Positions 34,783 to 44,165 are shown, counted from the stretch's first letter. The stretch: 64,000 nucleotides of DNA from Sphingobacterium psychroaquaticum (GCF_900177625.1 NZ_FXAU01000001.1:1046644-1110643); one strand, 5' to 3'. Translations and numbers: made by a program. Notes: a model not told the origin generated them from the letters alone.

Positions 34783-35586
34783 ATGGCACATCAAGCACCA
34801 GAAACACAACATACACCTGGAGGCGCCTTTGAGCGTTTAGTAACAATTATTGACACCCTACGCGTAGAATGTCCTTGGGATCGTAAACAAACGATGGAAT
34901 CGCTGCGTTTATTGAGTATTGAGGAACTTTATGAGCTGACGGATGCTATTTTGGATAAAGATTATGATGAAGTAAAGAAAGAATTAGGCGATGTAATGGT
35001 GCACTTGGTGTTTTATGCCAAGATCGCTTCGGAGCAAAAGCAATTTGATATTGTCGATAGTTTGAATGCTGTTTGCGATAAGCTAATCACCCGACACCCT
35101 CATATTTACGGCGATGTAGAAGCAGAAACAGAGGACGTTGTCAAGAGCAATTGGGAACAGATTAAATTAAAAGAAGGTAACCGCTCCGTATTATCTGGTG
35201 TCCCCAAAGGATTGCCAGCCTTGGTGAAAGCTTATCGTATCCAAGATAAAGTGCGTGGTGTAGGTTTTGATTGGGAAGACAAGACAGAAGTTTGGGCAAA
35301 AGTGGAAGAGGAACTGGAAGAGTTTAAAAATGAATTCAACCTCACACAAGGAGAAGAAATAGATCAAGATCGTGCTGAAGCAGAATTTGGTGATTTACTT
35401 TTTTCCTTGATTAACTATGGTAGACACCTGGGATTGAACCCCGAAAATGCATTAGAACGGACAAATAAAAAATTCATTTTTCGCTTTAACCATTTGGAAA
35501 AACGAGCATCCGAAAATGGGCAACAATTGAAAGATATGAGTTTGGCAGAAATGGATGTCTACTGGAACGAAGCTAAGAAGTTATAA
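34783..35586 (+). CDS. mazG: Nucleoside triphosphate pyrophosphohydrolase
   Basis: 267 residues with two MazG repeats. The first has SIEELYELTDAI and KKELGDVMVHL (EExxE...ExxD metal site), the second EEELEEFKNEF and AEAEFGDLLFSL. It hydrolyses (d)NTPs to monophosphates and so cleans damaged nucleotide pools and tempers the stringent response. Its length and two repeats match the housekeeping protein, not phage or toxin-associated MazG. Confidence 0.95.
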   Translation: MAHQAPETQHTPGGAFERLVTIIDTLRVECPWDRKQTMESLRLLSIEELYELTDAILDKDYDEVKKELGDVMVHLVFYAKIASEQKQFDIVDSLNAVCDKLITRHPHIYGDVEAETEDVVKSNWEQIKLKEGNRSVLSGVPKGLPALVKAYRIQDKVRGVGFDWEDKTEVWAKVEEELEEFKNEFNLTQGEEIDQDRAEAEFGDLLFSLINYGRHLGLNPENALERTNKKFIFRFNHLEKRASENGQQLKDMSLAEMDVYWNEAKKL

Positions 35587-35608
35587 CGACAACAGGACGA
35601 GCCCTTAA

Positions 35609-36307
35609 TCAGGGCTCATCACAATCTATTGTTTCTATTTTTGTAAACAGTTTCCGATACTGTTCGGACTGTGTTCCATCATATTCAATATGATGAACTT
35701 CCCTGTTCGCACTATTCCACCAGCCATAAACAAGCACATAGGCAAAAGCTTTCTCCAATTTATCGGCTCGCGCAATAGTAGTAGTATATTGATCCCATAA
35801 ATGATCCGGCGCTGCATTATTCTTCATTTGTTGCAAGGTTAAGGTTTTATAAGATTCTAACAATTCGGTACCACCATTCTGGAGTGCAATTCCATAAGTA
35901 TAGGCTGCTCCTCCCTTTTTAACTGCGGTTGTTAATGCTTGCGGATTCTGTTTAGCTTGTTTTTGAACCTTCTTCAAGGCGAATGTTTGTTGCACATAGT
36001 TAAGCACATCCTGCTGTAAATTCTTGAAATAGGAAGAATTTGCAATTTGTAGCTTCTTTAGCCGGTCAATTTCTGCCGTATATCGGGCTGTCATCTCTGC
36101 TAAGGTGCCTTCGTCACCAACATAGCCATAAGATGTAACAAGCGTATACGTATCCTTCAGCTGTCTTTCCGTATACTTTTTACTATCATAAAACCCTTTG
36201 TAACTACATAATTCGTCTTCAAAAAGCAGTGTTTTAACCTGCGCGTGTACCGCACCTGATAAGGCTATACCTAAAAATAGCGTACTTAAAATAACCTTTA
36301 TGTTCAT
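35609..36307 (-). CDS. Secreted protein of unknown function
   Basis: 232 residues with a clear Sec signal peptide (MNIKVILSTLFLGIALSGAVHAQ). The mature part is helical, rich in Lys/Gln/Tyr, with two cysteines (EDELCSYKGFYD and ETIDCDEP at the end) that could form a disulfide between its termini. I do not recognise the family. It converges with mazG (22-base gap) and is divergent from trpS. Confidence 0.75.
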   Translation of the reverse strand: MNIKVILSTLFLGIALSGAVHAQVKTLLFEDELCSYKGFYDSKKYTERQLKDTYTLVTSYGYVGDEGTLAEMTARYTAEIDRLKKLQIANSSYFKNLQQDVLNYVQQTFALKKVQKQAKQNPQALTTAVKKGGAAYTYGIALQNGGTELLESYKTLTLQQMKNNAAPDHLWDQYTTTIARADKLEKAFAYVLVYGWWNSANREVHHIEYDGTQSEQYRKLFTKIETIDCDEP

Positions 36308-36320
36308 GACGTAAAAATAG

Positions 36321-36328
36321 CAAACTTA
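36321..36328 (-). promoter_or_regulatory. -7 promoter element of the secreted protein gene
   Basis: TAAGTTTG on the minus strand, 13 bases before its ATG. Confidence 0.45.
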
Positions 36329-36363
36329 TAGGGCGATACCTAGCTTAATTAGCAATTAATACT

Positions 36364-36371
36364 TAAATTTG
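36364..36371 (+). promoter_or_regulatory. -7 promoter element of trpS
   Basis: TAAATTTG ends 4 bases before the trpS ATG, so the transcript start would fall at or beside the start codon. Confidence 0.5.
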
Positions 36372-36375
36372 CGAC

Positions 36376-37377
36376 ATGAAGGAAACTGTTGTTAGCGGTA
36401 TTAGAAGTACCGGAAAATTACACTTAGGTAACTATTATGGTGCATTGGGAAATTTTGTAAAAATGCAAGATGAGTACAATTGCTTCTTTTTTATAGCGGA
36501 TTTACACTCGTTAACGACACACCCGACGCCCGGTGATTTAAGCCGTACGGTAAGACAAGTTGTGGTGGAGTACCTGGCGGCAGGGATCGATCCGGAAAAA
36601 TCAACGATATATGTACAGTCAGATGTACCCGAGGTAGCCGAGCTTTACTTGTACATGAACATGAATGCCTATCTCGGTGAATTAGAGCGCGCTACAGCGT
36701 TTAAAGACAAGGTTCGTGCAAGTCCAGACAATGTCAATGCAGGTCTTCTGACCTATCCCGTATTAATGGCTTGTGATATTTTGATTCATCATGGCACGAA
36801 AGTGCCTGTTGGTAAAGATCAAGAGCAACATTTGGAGATGACACGTACATTCGGTAACCGTTTTAACCGATTGTATGATGTGGAATACTTTAAAGAAGCC
36901 TTTGCTTTTTCGTACAGTGATAAGTTAGTTAAAATACCTGGTCTCGACGGCAATGGGAAAATGGGAAAATCTAACGGTGACGCGAGCTGTGTTTACCTCA
37001 GCGACTCGGCTGATGTTGTACGTAAAAAAGTAATGCGTGCCGTTTCTGATTCGGGACCTACAGAGATGAACCAACCAAAACCGGAAGCTATTCAAAATCT
37101 GTTTGATCTGATGAAGGTGGTGTCAACACCAGATACGTTAGCTCACTTTGAGGGACTCTACAATAATTGTGAAATCCGTTACGGTGATTTCAAAAAACAA
37201 TTGGCGGAGGATATGGTTTTAGCTACAGAACCTGTTCGTTCTCGGATTGAGGATATTTCTAATGATGACGAGTATATCCAAAAGGTTATTCGTCTCGGTG
37301 CAGAGAAAGCAAGCGAAAGTGCACGCAAGACCATACGTGAAGTTCGCGAAATAATCGGTATAAAAAAGCTGTATTAA
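36376..37377 (+). CDS. trpS: Tryptophanyl-tRNA synthetase
   Basis: Charges tRNA-Trp; 333 residues, standard for class Ic TrpRS. The HIGH-type motif is KLHLGNYYGAL and the KMSKS-type motif GNGKMGKSNG (KMGKS). SGIRSTG at the N-terminus is the usual start. Followed by the deoxynucleoside kinase gene after 56 bases. Confidence 0.97.
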   Translation: MKETVVSGIRSTGKLHLGNYYGALGNFVKMQDEYNCFFFIADLHSLTTHPTPGDLSRTVRQVVVEYLAAGIDPEKSTIYVQSDVPEVAELYLYMNMNAYLGELERATAFKDKVRASPDNVNAGLLTYPVLMACDILIHHGTKVPVGKDQEQHLEMTRTFGNRFNRLYDVEYFKEAFAFSYSDKLVKIPGLDGNGKMGKSNGDASCVYLSDSADVVRKKVMRAVSDSGPTEMNQPKPEAIQNLFDLMKVVSTPDTLAHFEGLYNNCEIRYGDFKKQLAEDMVLATEPVRSRIEDISNDDEYIQKVIRLGAEKASESARKTIREVREIIGIKKLY

Positions 37378-37433
37378 CACACAGTTTTTAAAGGAGTTAT
37401 CAGTATTTTTTTGATTCTTAAGAAGAAACGTAT

Positions 37434-38048
37434 ATGCATATAGCCATTGTTGGTAATATTGGAGCTGGAAAAACAACCTTGACGGAGATGCTTGCGCGTC
37501 ACCTCAATTTTGAACCACAATTTGAGGCGGTAGACAATAATCCTTATCTAGAAGATTTCTATAGCGATATGAAACGCTGGGCGTTTAATTTGCAAATATT
37601 CTTTTTAAACAGTCGGTTTCGACATATTGTCGACCTGCAACAGCAAGGAATCAACATGATTCAGGATCGTACGATTTATGAAGATGCGTATATTTTCGCA
37701 GAAAACTTATACGATATGGGGTTGATGAGCGCGCGTGATTTTGAGAACTATAGTAATATGTTTCATACGATCGTAAACTACATTAAACCACCCGATTTGC
37801 TGATTTATTTAAAGGCCTCGGTACCTACCCTCGTCAATAACATTCAGAAACGTGGTCGCGATTATGAATCGGCTATTCGACTAGATTATTTATCCAAATT
37901 GAATGATAAGTATGACAAGTGGATTGGTGGGTACACCGAAGGCAAACTTTTGGTGTTGGATAAGGATAATTTAGATTTTGCAAACAAACCCGAAGACCTG
38001 GGTAAAATAATTGAAAAGATAGAAGCCGAGATGTTCGGTCTATTTTAA
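37434..38048 (+). CDS. Deoxynucleoside kinase
   Basis: 204 residues of the dCK/dGK family; salvages deoxynucleosides with ATP. P-loop GNIGAGKTT at residues 6-14, the DRTIYEDAYIF block (family ERS/DR motif) and the lid RGRDYE. The base specificity (A, G or C) is not evident from sequence. An intrinsic terminator directly follows the stop. Confidence 0.92.
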   Translation: MHIAIVGNIGAGKTTLTEMLARHLNFEPQFEAVDNNPYLEDFYSDMKRWAFNLQIFFLNSRFRHIVDLQQQGINMIQDRTIYEDAYIFAENLYDMGLMSARDFENYSNMFHTIVNYIKPPDLLIYLKASVPTLVNNIQKRGRDYESAIRLDYLSKLNDKYDKWIGGYTEGKLLVLDKDNLDFANKPEDLGKIIEKIEAEMFGLF

Positions 38049-38082
38049 CAAGAAAGCGGGTCTTACAGGATCCGCTTTCTTG
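38049..38082 (+). terminator. Intrinsic terminator of the deoxynucleoside kinase gene
   Basis: CAAGAAAGCGG pairs with CCGCTTTCTTG around a 12-base loop that can pair further (GTC/GAT). The TTAAC just before it includes the stop codon. Confidence 0.7.
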
Positions 38083-38105
38083 CTTTAAGGAATTGTTAGC
38101 AGCAT

Positions 38106-38134
38106 TGCTTATCTAATAAATTTATCTAATTTTG
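38106..38134 (+). promoter_or_regulatory. Promoter of the 5'-nucleotidase gene pair
   Basis: TTG at 38106-38108, an 18-base spacer and TAATTTTG at 38127-38134. The ATG at 38153 is 18 bases further. The element overlaps the alternative TTG start at 38132, so that start is rejected. Confidence 0.55.
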
Positions 38135-38152
38135 TTCTCAAAATTCAAAAAC

Positions 38153-38902
38153 ATGGGAAGTTCTATACGCTGGGCATCATTCCTTGTTTCTGCGGCTTTA
38201 CTGGTTTCCTGTAAAACACAGCTACAACCAACCGTAAACAAGGTTCAGTACTATCAAATTGATGCCAACTACTCCATCGACAGTGCCATTGTTAAGTATT
38301 ATTCACCGTATAAAATACAGTTGGAATCCGAGATGAATCGAGTAATCGGTTTTTCGGACGCGCATCTTACAAAAACAAGAGAGGCGGAAAGTCTGGCAGC
38401 TAATTTCTTTACCGATGCTCTCCTTTGGAAAGGCCAACAACTGGATCCTGCAGTGCAGGTTTCTTTTGCGACAAAAGGAGGCATACGATCAGATCTGAAA
38501 GCTGGAAATATTACGGTAGGAAATATTTTCGAAATAATGCCTTTTGAAAATTCCGTGACGGTATTGACCTTATCAGGTAAGGATATGCTTCGATGGGCTG
38601 ATTATATGGCACGGACTGGTGGCCAGCCTGCAAGTGGGATTAAACTACTGATTGAAAACAAAAAAGTAAAGGAGTTTTTGGTACAAGGAAAACCTATAGA
38701 TCCAAATCAAACCTATAAATTAGTGACCTACGATTACCTTGCGAATGGTGGTGACTATGTCGATTTCTTGGACCAAGTGCTAGATCGCAAAGATTATACA
38801 CAACGTATTCGCGAATCACTGATGGAATATGTTTCTGAATTAACAAAACAAGGTAAACACATACAAGCTACTATTGATGGAAGAGTTCGCATTATTGAAT
38901 AG
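38153..38902 (+). CDS. 5'-nucleotidase C-terminal domain lipoprotein
   Basis: 249 residues. Lipoprotein signal with lipobox LLVSC, so membrane-anchored outside the cytoplasm. The rest is the substrate-binding domain of UshA-type 5'-nucleotidases: ESLAANFFTDALLW, VSFATKGGIRSDLKAGNIT, EIMPFENSVTVLTLSG and DYLANGGDYVDFL. It has no catalytic metallophosphatase domain; that is encoded by the next, overlapping gene. Together they form a split nucleotidase with the domain order reversed in the operon. Confidence 0.9.
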   Translation: MGSSIRWASFLVSAALLVSCKTQLQPTVNKVQYYQIDANYSIDSAIVKYYSPYKIQLESEMNRVIGFSDAHLTKTREAESLAANFFTDALLWKGQQLDPAVQVSFATKGGIRSDLKAGNITVGNIFEIMPFENSVTVLTLSGKDMLRWADYMARTGGQPASGIKLLIENKKVKEFLVQGKPIDPNQTYKLVTYDYLANGGDYVDFLDQVLDRKDYTQRIRESLMEYVSELTKQGKHIQATIDGRVRIIE

Positions 38903-39833
38903 AAGAGGTTTTATTAAAAGATCCCTCCTATTGGGGGCAGCCTCTGTGGTGGGGACACTCCCCGCTTTTGCGACAGCGAAAGGAGATTTTAGATTGACAA
39001 TCCTTCATACCAACGACGTACATAGCCGCATTGAGCCTTTCCCACTGGACGGCTCGCGTTATGCGGGCATGGGTGGTGTAGCACGTCGCAGCGCTCTTAT
39101 TCAGAAAATTAGAGGCGAGGAGAAAAGTGTATTGCTAGTGGATAGCGGTGATATGTTCCAGGGAACGCCGTATTTCAATATGTTTGGAGGTAAGCTGGAG
39201 TTGGAATTAATGTCCAAATTAGGTTACGAAGCCGGCACTTTTGGAAATCATGAATTTGATAATGGAATTGCGGGTTTGGTAAAATACCTCGGTAAAGCCA
39301 CTTTTCCTTTTTTAACGGCGAACTACGATTTTCGTGGCACACTATTGGAGGGAAAGACGAAAGACTATACGATTATCAATAAAAATGGTATCCGTATAGG
39401 TCTTACAGGCGTCGGAATTGATATTGAAGGGTTGGTCGACCCCAAGAGTTATGAAGGGATGAAATATCTTGATCCGATACCCGTTGTAAACCGAATCGCG
39501 AAAATGCTTAAAGAGGACAAAAAATGTGATCTAGTGATCTGTTTATCGCATCTAGGCTATAAATATGATGATGATAAAATATCGGATTTGAAGTTAGCTG
39601 CGCAAATACGGCATGTGGATATCATTTTGGGCGGGCATACGCATACTTTCTTGGATGAGCCAGCACGGGTAGAAGATCTAGATGGACATGAAGTGGTGAT
39701 CCATCAAGTTGGTTTTGCAGGAATCCGATTGGGACGCCTTGATGTCATTCTCAATAAAAATACAGGAAAGAAACAAATTTTAGCGCGCAACTACACCGTT
39801 GACCAACGCTACGATAAACAAGTTATGGCATAA
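38877..39833 (+). CDS. 5'-nucleotidase metallophosphatase domain, Tat-exported
   Basis: 318 residues. The N-terminus has a twin-arginine signal (NRRGFIKRSLLLGAASVVG). Metal-site motifs follow in order: LTILHTNDVHSR, VDSGDMFQGTP, GNHEFDNG, LSHLGY and GGHTHTF, all five blocks of the calcineurin-like fold. Start is the ATG at 38877, giving a 26-base overlap with the upstream gene. It lacks the C-terminal nucleotide-binding domain, which the partner gene supplies, so the two products probably assemble outside the cytoplasm. Confidence 0.92.
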   Translation: MEEFALLNRRGFIKRSLLLGAASVVGTLPAFATAKGDFRLTILHTNDVHSRIEPFPLDGSRYAGMGGVARRSALIQKIRGEEKSVLLVDSGDMFQGTPYFNMFGGKLELELMSKLGYEAGTFGNHEFDNGIAGLVKYLGKATFPFLTANYDFRGTLLEGKTKDYTIINKNGIRIGLTGVGIDIEGLVDPKSYEGMKYLDPIPVVNRIAKMLKEDKKCDLVICLSHLGYKYDDDKISDLKLAAQIRHVDIILGGHTHTFLDEPARVEDLDGHEVVIHQVGFAGIRLGRLDVILNKNTGKKQILARNYTVDQRYDKQVMA

Positions 39834-39851
39834 TACAAACACGACAGTCTC

Positions 39852-41060
39852 TTGAAAAGAATCATTCAACTCTACATCAATTCGTACAAAGGTTTATCGA
39901 AGGAAGCTTGGTTGCTTGCCATTGTTATGTTGATTAACCGTACAGGCTCTATGGTTATTCCGTTCTTGAGTATGTATATGTCGTCGGAGTTGAACTTCAG
40001 CAAATCTCAAGTAGGAATTGTATTGGGCTGCTTTGGTTTAGGCTCGGTCTGTGGATCGTGGCTTGGTGGCTGGCTGACCGACAAACTGGGTAACTTTAGG
40101 GTACAAGCTGTCAGCTTAATTCTCGTGGTGCCTTTATTTCTGGTGTTGCCTAACTTCAAAACTTTTGAAGGGCTGGCGCTCATGATTTTTATATTAACAC
40201 TGATCGCCGATACCTTTAGGCCTGCTAACTCGGTCGCTGTTGCTCGTTACGCAAAACCGGAGAACTTGACCAAAGCCTATTCTCTAAATAGAATGGCGGT
40301 CAACTTAGGCTTTTCTATTGGTCCGGCACTCGGCGGTTTTTTAGCTAGCTTTTCATACGATTGGATTTTCTATGGAAACGCAATAGCGGCTTTCGCAGCA
40401 GCTATTGTATTTGTTTACTTTTTTAGAAACCGGATTCCACGAAACAAAATCAAAACGCTGAATATTCCGGAGGATAAAGAATATGAAAAGAAAGATCGAA
40501 ACGCTTATCTCGATCCGCCCTTTATTGTTTTCAATATTTTCTGTTGCCTTTTTTCTATGGCTTTTTTTCAGCTGCTTAGCACCTTACCACTATTCTATAA
40601 AGAGGATCGTGGAATGAGCGAAGGTGCTATTGGTCTGTTATTAGGTTTTAGTGGCTTTGTTATTGTACTGTTTGAAATGATTTTGGTGCACGGCGTAGAA
40701 CGTCGTTTTACACCACGCCAGGTAATGATCTATGGCACCGCGATTGCCGGATTATCCTATCTCATGTTGAATGCGCCATTTGGTCTTGCATGGCTTTATT
40801 TAGCGATGTTTATTCTTTCTACTGGAGAAATGTTGACATTGCCTTTTACAGCAACAATCAGTGCTTCACGCGCTACATTCAATACCCAAGGTGCGTATAT
40901 GGGATTTAATTCGCTTGCTTTCGCTGCCGCGAATATCTTTTCGCCTTATCTAGGTACGTACGTTGCGGAACATTATGGGTACCAGACTTTGTGGTACGGA
41001 ACAGCACTTGTTCTACTTTTTACGAGTATGGGATTTTCGTGGATCTTAAAGAAAATGTAA
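39852..41060 (+). CDS. Major facilitator superfamily transporter
   Basis: 402 residues, twelve predicted helices. The start is TTG at 39852, 18 bases behind the metallophosphatase stop; MKRIIQLYINSYKGLSKEAW is the expected N-terminus and no ATG would preserve it. WLGGWLTDKLGNFR is the MFS loop 2-3 motif. The substrate is unknown; its operon position behind a nucleotidase allows uptake of released nucleosides, but this is a guess. Confidence 0.88.
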   Translation: MKRIIQLYINSYKGLSKEAWLLAIVMLINRTGSMVIPFLSMYMSSELNFSKSQVGIVLGCFGLGSVCGSWLGGWLTDKLGNFRVQAVSLILVVPLFLVLPNFKTFEGLALMIFILTLIADTFRPANSVAVARYAKPENLTKAYSLNRMAVNLGFSIGPALGGFLASFSYDWIFYGNAIAAFAAAIVFVYFFRNRIPRNKIKTLNIPEDKEYEKKDRNAYLDPPFIVFNIFCCLFSMAFFQLLSTLPLFYKEDRGMSEGAIGLLLGFSGFVIVLFEMILVHGVERRFTPRQVMIYGTAIAGLSYLMLNAPFGLAWLYLAMFILSTGEMLTLPFTATISASRATFNTQGAYMGFNSLAFAAANIFSPYLGTYVAEHYGYQTLWYGTALVLLFTSMGFSWILKKM

Positions 41061-41096
41061 TCGGAATATCTGGAACGCAGGCGCAGGCACAAGTGG

Positions 41097-41720
41097 CTAG
41101 GGTTGCTTGATCCCCTCTCGTTCGTATGGAACACGAGTAGCTATAGACCGACCGAGTGTAACTTCATCCACATATTCGAGCTCTCCGCCAAAGGAAATAC
41201 CGCGCGCAATAGTCGTAATCGGTATGTTGAAATCTTTTAGTTTACGGTATAAGTAAAATATGGTGGTATCACCTTCCATGGTGGCACTGAGCGCTAGAAT
41301 AACTTCTTTGATTTCATTATTTTTCAATCGATCTACTAATGCTTCAATTTTCAAATCGGAAGGACCAACGCCATCCATAGGTGATATTAATCCGCCTAAA
41401 ACGTGGTATACACCTTGATACTGGTTGGTGTTTTCTATCGCCATAACATCCCGTGTATCTTCTACTACACAGATCGTTTGTTGGTCTCTTTTGGTACTGC
41501 TACACACTTCACACAGATCGTGATCAGCCATATTAAAGCAAGCTTGGCAGTACTTGATCTGTTCTTTCAATGTCGTTAGGGCGCCGGTTAATCGAGCGAC
41601 CTCAGCATCGGGTTGCTTCAGTAGATGCAATACCAATCGTAGCGCAGTCTTCTTCCCTACCCCTGGTAAACGGCCAAACTCATCTACTGCCTGTTCTAAA
41701 AGTCGCGACGAAAAATTCAT
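41097..41720 (-). CDS. recR: Recombination protein RecR
   Basis: 207 residues. Helix-hairpin-helix region [20 protein letters not shown], four-cysteine zinc finger ([17 protein letters not shown]) and Toprim domain ([13 protein letters not shown]). Works with RecF/RecO in daughter-strand gap repair. The ATG at 41720 is used; a longer frame adds 21 unrelated residues, and CAAAAATA (TATTTTTG on the coding strand) lies 5 bases upstream of this ATG. Confidence 0.96.
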   Translation of the reverse strand: MNFSSRLLEQAVDEFGRLPGVGKKTALRLVLHLLKQPDAEVARLTGALTTLKEQIKYCQACFNMADHDLCEVCSSTKRDQQTICVVEDTRDVMAIENTNQYQGVYHVLGGLISPMDGVGPSDLKIEALVDRLKNNEIKEVILALSATMEGDTTIFYLYRKLKDFNIPITTIARGISFGGELEYVDEVTLGRSIATRVPYEREGIKQP

Positions 41721-41725
41721 GACAA

Positions 41726-41733
41726 CAAAAATA
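41726..41733 (-). promoter_or_regulatory. -7 promoter element of recR
   Basis: TATTTTTG on the minus strand, 5 bases before the ATG. It supports the short recR start and a near-leaderless transcript. Confidence 0.45.
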
Positions 41734-41880
41734 CAAACTAAACGTATATTTTTTTTATAAAATGCATGAATTGTATGGCGCAAATATTATTAATTTTTAT
41801 ATCTTGGTATGTTTCACATTTCCTAGTTTTTGCAGGAACAAGACGCAGTGAATGGTTACGATTGATTAAAAAAATAAGAT

Positions 41881-42585
41881 ATGGCGAAAGAGGATAAAAT
41901 TAGAAATTCGTTTGCGAACAAAACGTGGCAAGAAATAAAAGTAAAGGACTCTTGGCAGATATTCAAGATGATGTCAGAGTTTGTGGATGGTTTCGAAAAA
42001 TTGGCTAAGATTGGGCCTTGTGTGTCGATCTTCGGCTCCGCGAGGACGAAGACTGATCATAAGTATTATAACCTAGCGGTAGAAATTGCACGCCTGCTAG
42101 CCGAAAAAGGCTATGGTGTAATTTCTGGCGGTGGGCCAGGAATTATGGAAGCGGCAAATAAAGGTGCATATGAAGCGGGCGGAAAGTCTGTTGGACTAAA
42201 CATTGAACTTCCTTTTGAGCAATTCCATAATAAATATATTGATAGAGATAAGCTTCTTGAATTTAACTACTTCTTCGTCAGAAAGGTGATGTTCATGAAA
42301 TATTCGCAGGGGTATATCGTGATGCCGGGTGGATTTGGTACGATGGATGAGCTTTTTGAAGCTATTACATTGATTCAAACAGGTAAAATTGCACGTTTCC
42401 CTATTGTTCTTGTGGGTACGGAGTATTGGAAGGGGCTTTTTGATTGGGTGGAACAGACGATGCTCGGGAATGCTTATATCTCGGAAGAAGATCTGAAATT
42501 GTATCGCTTGGTCGATACCGCTGAAGAGGCTACGGAACACATCTTTAGATTCTACGATAAGTATCTGCTGAAACCGAACTTTTAA
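41881..42585 (+). CDS. LOG-family nucleotide 5'-monophosphate phosphoribohydrolase (TIGR00730 type)
   Basis: 234 residues, Rossmann fold. The two signature motifs are GGGPGIMEAANKGA and PGGFGTMDE. Such enzymes remove ribose-5-phosphate from nucleotides (cytokinin-activating in plants); the bacterial role is usually nucleotide salvage. Terminator follows directly. Confidence 0.92.
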   Translation: MAKEDKIRNSFANKTWQEIKVKDSWQIFKMMSEFVDGFEKLAKIGPCVSIFGSARTKTDHKYYNLAVEIARLLAEKGYGVISGGGPGIMEAANKGAYEAGGKSVGLNIELPFEQFHNKYIDRDKLLEFNYFFVRKVMFMKYSQGYIVMPGGFGTMDELFEAITLIQTGKIARFPIVLVGTEYWKGLFDWVEQTMLGNAYISEEDLKLYRLVDTAEEATEHIFRFYDKYLLKPNF

Positions 42586-42590
42586 ACATG

Positions 42591-42624
42591 AAAATCCCGA
42601 TGGTTATCCACTATCGGGATTTTT
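42591..42624 (+). terminator. Intrinsic terminator of the LOG-family gene
   Basis: AAAATCCCGAT pairs with ATCGGGATTTT, followed by further T residues. Confidence 0.85.
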
Positions 42625-42939
42625 TATGAGGTTGTGTTACTACCAATTAAACATTATGCGTAGCTGTCCAATCATCACACTGATCCGCGATTTCAGCATA
42701 TAGATTATACTGCATTTTGGGATAAACTAGGGAACTAAAAGTCGGCAAAAAAGCGATATAAGAGAAAATCCTCTGGCTAGAATACATTAAAAGTTAAATT
42801 GTAAACAGGCGAAAAGATGATTACTACAACAAAAATATATTAGCTTTATACTTAGAAAGCAGGTGTTAAAAAAATGTCCAATTTATCTAAACGACATACA
42901 CAATAAAGAATTCTATCATAGACAAACTTAATCAGATTC
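42625..42939. other. Gene-poor stretch before the AraC-type gene
   Basis: About 315 bases. On the minus strand a 46-codon frame (42647-42787, starting MYSSQRIFSY and ending WTATHNV) is open but has no promoter or recognisable homology; it may be chance or a remnant. No repeat or strong palindrome seen. Confidence 0.4.
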
Positions 42940-43314
42940 ATGTGTACAACGGAACAATTCAAAATTAAGAGAGGAAGTGAAATCACGGAATCCTATTTCC
43001 AATTTCTTGATAAACATATTGACGATGTTGTGTCAGGTCGTGTAGACGAATTCAAGGAAATTAATCAGATAGCGAGCGAGCTTTTTGTCTCCCATAAGCA
43101 TCTTACCGATACCATTCAAAAAGAAATGGGGCGACATCCTTGTCATTTTTATGATTCCAAAATAATTGAAGCGGCAAAAAAGATGTTATCTGAAACAGAC
43201 AAATCCATCTCTGAAATCGCAAAGATACTCACTTACGATCCCTCTAATTTTTCAAAATTCTTTAAGAAATTTACTGGGCAAACCCCAGGACAGTTTAGAA
43301 ACCTGAAAAAGTAA
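42940..43314 (+). CDS. Short AraC-type DNA-binding protein
   Basis: 124 residues, consisting almost only of the two helix-turn-helix motifs: INQIASELFVSHKHLTDTIQ and ISEIAKILTYDPSNFSKFFK, ending FTGQTPGQFR. The ligand-binding domain found in most AraC proteins is missing, which is a known minimal form. It is followed after 86 bases by an SDR gene on the same strand and is a likely regulator of it. Confidence 0.88.
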   Translation: MCTTEQFKIKRGSEITESYFQFLDKHIDDVVSGRVDEFKEINQIASELFVSHKHLTDTIQKEMGRHPCHFYDSKIIEAAKKMLSETDKSISEIAKILTYDPSNFSKFFKKFTGQTPGQFRNLKK

Positions 43315-43400
43315 AAGTTCCGAAAAGTTCACCACGATTTATAATTCCCGACTTGTCATCTTTGTGTGTTACCTAATGTAACCAGTTAAAACAAAAGGAT

Positions 43401-44156
43401 ATGACAAGAAACGATTTAAATGGAAAAGTAGTATTAATTGCAGGCGGTGCGAAAAATCTGGGAGGTTTATTGAGTCGCAATTTTGCCGCTAAGGGAGCAA
43501 AAGTAGCGATCCACTACAACAGTGAGAGTACAAGAGATGAGGCTGAAAAAACACTGGCAGATATTCTGCAAACAGGTGGAGAAGCCTTTCTCTTCCAAGC
43601 AGATCTCACCCATGTAAAAAACATCACTAAATTCTTTGATGCAACAATTGACAGATTTGGAGGAATCGATATCGCCATCAATACGGTAGGTAAAGTATTA
43701 AAAAAACCATTCGCCGACACCTCTGAAGAAGAATACGATAGCATGACTGATATTAATGCTAAAGTAGCCTACTTCTTTATTCAGGAAGCTGGAAAGAAAC
43801 TAAACAACAATGGTAAGATTAACACGATTGTAACCTCCTTGCTGGCGGCGTTCACAGGCTATTACGCCACTTATGCCGGATCCAAAGCCCCGGTAGAGCA
43901 CTTTACCAGAGCCGCATCTAAAGAGTTTGGTCCACGTGGTATTTCAGTGACGGCGGTTGCGCCAGGACCAATGGACACTCCTTTCTTCTATGGGCAGGAA
44001 AGCGATGAGGCGGTGGCTTATCACAAACAGGCGTCCGATCTTGGTGGCTTGACCGACATCAGGGATATTGCGCCTCTTGTTGAATTCCTTGTAACCGATG
44101 GTTGGTGGATTACAGGACAGACCATTTTTGCCAATGGAGGTTATACGACGAGATAG
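43401..44156 (+). CDS. SDR-family oxidoreductase
   Basis: 251 residues, NAD(P)-binding Rossmann fold. The dinucleotide loop is GGAKNLGGLL (a variant of TGxxxGIG), the catalytic Tyr-Lys pair is YAGSK, and the catalytic Ser precedes it in IVTSLL. NTVGK is the usual NNAG position, here changed to NTVG. WITGQTIFANGGYTT closes the protein. Substrate unknown. AAAGGAT lies just before the ATG and is a reasonable ribosome binding site. Confidence 0.92.
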   Translation: MTRNDLNGKVVLIAGGAKNLGGLLSRNFAAKGAKVAIHYNSESTRDEAEKTLADILQTGGEAFLFQADLTHVKNITKFFDATIDRFGGIDIAINTVGKVLKKPFADTSEEEYDSMTDINAKVAYFFIQEAGKKLNNNGKINTIVTSLLAAFTGYYATYAGSKAPVEHFTRAASKEFGPRGISVTAVAPGPMDTPFFYGQESDEAVAYHKQASDLGGLTDIRDIAPLVEFLVTDGWWITGQTIFANGGYTTR

Positions 44157-44165
44157 CAAGATATC

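Noticed and set aside
34783-35586. Toxin-antitoxin or phage role for MazG
   Set aside because: Two full MazG repeats, normal length and lack of a neighbouring toxin or phage gene indicate the housekeeping enzyme.
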